In this document: positions 61,845-64,000 of the stretch, piece by piece
How positions within the stretch are numbered: position 1 is the stretch's first letter
Layout of the letters: every line of letters begins with the position of its first letter
Assembly: GCF_902459465.1 (NCBI RefSeq)
Contig: NC_047073.1
Coordinates: 11,905,036 to 11,969,035, forward strand
Source of the DNA: Asterias rubens
Lineage: Eukaryota > Echinodermata > Asteroidea > Forcipulatida > Asteriidae
DNA length: 64,000 nucleotides
Direction: 5' to 3'
Translations under genes and position numbers: made by a program
Notes under the pieces: model-generated
Database searches by the model: none
What the model was told of the DNA's origin: nothing
What the model saw: only the letters and a program-made list of their open reading frames with translations

Positions 61845-62010
61845 GGGCCGGTGTCAGATGCAATTGTGTCCGCCATGCAATACTGTCCGCTCCGGACACT
61901 TTTGCATATGCAACCGTCCGGCGGACATTGTTGCATAATGCAAAAATGTCCTCCGGATAGTACATGTGTTATTGCATATAGGACATAATTGCATGCGACA
62001 CCGGGCTTAC
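61845..62010. repeat. Cluster of TTGCATATGCAA dyads (first)
   Basis: CGGTGTCAGATGCAATTGTG, CGGACACTTTTGCATATGCA, CGGCGGACATTGTTGCATAA and GCATGCGACACCGG. GTCCG/CGGAC blocks alternate with TTGCAT/ATGCAA blocks. The outer GGGGCCGGTGTC and GACACCGGG are inverted, so the cluster is itself bounded by an inverted repeat. Confidence 0.8.
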
Positions 62011-62435
62011 GAGTCTTTTTTTGGCGGACACAAAGTGGCCACCTGCCCTTTTGCTATCAGAATAGAATATAAGATGGAACGATTTTCTCATTTTCTGCCA
62101 CATGAAAAGCAGTTTTTAATCTGGTGCCCAAAAATTATTTTGCCACCTGCATGCTTTTTTCTTTTGAGAACATCGTTTTAACTGTTTATAAAATAGTTAT
62201 GTGCGTTCTACTTCTGCTTTATTTTGATACCGAGATTTTTCAGCCAGCCCGGCCCAGGCGACCAAAAAGTGGCAGCCAAATCAAACTCCGGAACACACAG
62301 CGTGCACATCGCACCATTATTCCCGTGCATAGGCCTGGCCTAATAACACACATGATCCGGCTAGTGTCCCATCATCCGAAGGATGAAGCAATAAGAATGG
62401 AACGGGTGTTACACCGGGCCGGGGCGGACTTGAAC

Positions 62436-62540
62436 CGGTGTCAGATGCAACTGTGTCCGCCATGCAATACTGTCCGCTCCGGACACTTTTGCATATGCAA
62501 TCGTGTCTGGGGCTATGCAAAAACCGTCCGGTTGACATGT
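62436..62540. repeat. Cluster of TTGCATATGCAA dyads (second)
   Basis: 62440-62500 is nearly identical to 61850-61912 (CCGGTGTCAGATGCAA, GTGTCCGCCATGCAATACTG, CCGCTCCGGACACTTTTGCA). Confidence 0.85.
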
Positions 62541-62747
62541 ACATGACTTTTTTTATGTGCGCGCGAAAGCGAGCGTGCATATACTGAACCTACACATACG
62601 TGCACCATGAATATTCACGTATTTTTATGATTGCAGCGATTACCCAACGGCCGAACATTTCCCATGTCATTCATGACATGCACTTAGTATGTAAAAAAAA
62701 TCGCGAACGTGTTCCGTCGACCAAGGGCGTTTAATTTACTGCAAGGA

Positions 62748-62906
62748 CGGTTTTGCACGGGGGGCGGACACAACTGCATATGCAAATGTGTCCGGGCGGA
62801 CACAATTGCATTATGCAGCAGCGTCCGGGCGGACACGATTGCATATGCAAAATCGTCCGGCGTACATTATTGCATATGCAATAATGTTTCCGGACAGTAT
62901 TGCATA
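62748..62906. repeat. Cluster of TTGCATATGCAA dyads (third, most regular)
   Basis: Four successive dyads of about 33 bp: CGGACACAACTGCATATGCA-AATGTGTCCG, then GGCGGACACAATTGCATTAT, GGCGGACACGATTGCATATG and TACATTATTGCATATGCAAT. Each is flanked by GTCCG/CGGAC. Confidence 0.88.
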
Positions 62907-62909
62907 GGT

Positions 62910-64000
62910 CTAGTAGGAAAAGACCATTACAGCCACAAAATTAAAATGAACCGAGAGACCTTGAGATGGGCTTTCCAATGGCTGCAAAACATAAATCCAA
63001 CCGTTGTCAGGGTGAAAATGATCCTCGGCCCGGTGGACAGCTGTGTAAAAATCCCGTTGACAGCATACTGCACAGAGCAGTGCAGTCTTCTCACAACTTT
63101 CCCCACGACGAGTATACAAACTACATGTACACTGGTTTATAGTGGGGCAATTTACATGATTTTGTGTGTCATAAGCCTATTTCCGCTTATGCAAAAAGTA
63201 ACACCTTTAGGCATGGCTACTTTTAATGCGCTCCACTTTTTATGGGTAAAAATCACGACAGGGCATAATTATAAACCACTTATTTTGTTGTGTTTGCCAT
63301 TAGCCGTGTACAAATCATGCATTATCACATAAAATCCAGACTCGGTCACATCACCTTCATGCAGTACTGCCTCCATGGCCACGTGGTCTAATAAGTTCAG
63401 ATTCGAAGCTCTATCTGTAGATTCGGGGCCGAGGTTTTGAAAAAAGGCCCATTAAAAGGACACACAGCGCCCTCTGTATGTATAAGAAGCATAAAGTGCG
63501 CCCTCAAAGGTTTGATTTTGTTTAGACTAGTTCCAGTTAGACGCCATGTTTGTTTTCAAAATTCGCTTTGTCAAAAAAATACAACACTCATTACAACATT
63601 TTCCAACAAGTTGTGCTATTTATTTAGGAAGGAAAATCTCCAACACAAGAGGTGTATGAATCGTGTATATGCAATGTTGCTTGTTGGAGCTCATCCGTAA
63701 GTGTAATTTATTTATTATAAATTAGTAAAGTCGCACTCGCTTGCGCAGTCGCCCAGTGCAAATGTTGTATTCAATTGCATTGCTTGGCCAGTTATGTCTT
63801 TTGGATTCTGTCTTTTTTATGCATGTTGCTTATGAGTGATGGTAATAATACGAAATTTAAATCAGTCCACCTGCCCCCAGCAAAGTCGACCATTACAAAT
63901 AGATAGATAGCCCATCGCTAGCCCACCTTTTTGAGCTGTTAATCATTAATGGCTCCGGTTTTAACATCGGTCTCATCACTGTCACCATTACAGCCCACCT
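62910..64000. other. Right-hand intergenic region
   Basis: No certain gene. The open frame beginning at 62709 runs through the dyad cluster and has no domain. A possible first exon is listed at 63656. Confidence 0.35.
63656..63696 (+). other. Possible short first coding exon of an unknown gene
   Basis: ATG followed by 13 codons (MNRVYAMLLVGAH and two bases) stops at a strong donor, GTAAGTG. Nothing further lies in the window to test it, and an upstream ATG at about 63545 opens a different 37-codon frame. Confidence 0.2.

Noticed and set aside
61495-61938. 147-codon plus-strand frame divergent from CFAP144
   Set aside because: It ends in a GATACA microsatellite and the palindrome cluster; no domain, no splice structure, no conserved motif.
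62124-62546. 140-codon plus-strand frame
   Set aside because: Its C-terminal part repeats that of 61495-61938 because both cover the duplicated palindrome cluster.
62709-63332. Longest open frame in the window (207 codons)
   Set aside because: Its first third is translation of the palindrome cluster (Cys-Ile-Cys-Lys repeats) and the rest has no domain or codon bias; likely chance.

Overview
The window is animal nuclear DNA. Genes are split by many GT-AG introns, there are no operons or ribosome binding sites, and dispersed repeats are dense. The gene set, including an EGF-CFC Nodal co-receptor gene and a cilia gene, points to a deuterostome. The repeat families look like those of echinoderms, most likely a sea star; the species is an inference I cannot confirm without a search.

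Six genes can be read. (1) 266-485, minus: first coding exon of a secreted Reeler-domain protein, possibly FRRS1-like, running off the left edge. (2) 3430-12026, minus: complete 11-exon DBT, the E2 acyltransferase of the mitochondrial branched-chain 2-oxoacid dehydrogenase complex (519 aa). (3) 14328-24033, plus: complete 11-exon RTCA, RNA 3'-terminal phosphate cyclase (361 aa), head to head with DBT. (4) 32004-37450, minus: complete 4-exon EGF-CFC (Cripto/Cryptic family) protein (214 aa) with an unusual cysteine pattern. (5) 41076-53072, plus: complete 9-exon EBNA1BP2/EBP2, a nucleolar 60S-ribosome assembly factor (337 aa or more), whose eighth exon ends in a 4-copy minisatellite that repeats the splice donor. 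(6) 57827-61230, minus: complete 4-exon CFAP144 (FAM183 family), a ciliary microtubule inner protein (139 aa), convergent with EBNA1BP2. Every exon junction keeps the reading frame. DBT/RTCA and EBNA1BP2/CFAP144 are, as I recall, also neighbours on human chromosome 1, so these look like conserved neighbour pairs. The genes have unrelated cellular jobs.

The rest is repeats and plain AT-rich intron or intergenic DNA. I name repeat families by letter. Family A: about 330-390 bp foldback element, about 15 copies, ends GGCAGTGGACACTATTGGTA / TACCAATAGTGTCCACTGCC. Family B: starts AAAGGAACACGTTGCC. Family C: contains GGCACCAAGGCAATGACC. Family D: begins GCCTGGAATTTCATCTTTGA. Family E: contains GCGGTAACACCATGTG. 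Family F: foldback built on a sequence that includes CAATGTCCACAGATTTACA. Family G: inverted ends close to GGGCCCAATTTCATAGAGCT. There are also at least three tRNA-derived SINE types, a pogo-like MITE, a Mutator-like element, a 53-bp hAT-like element, many one-off hairpin elements and several tandem arrays, one of them built from a hAT-transposase fragment (27.2-29.3 kb). The right end (61.8-62.9 kb) holds clusters of palindromes centred on TTGCATATGCAA.
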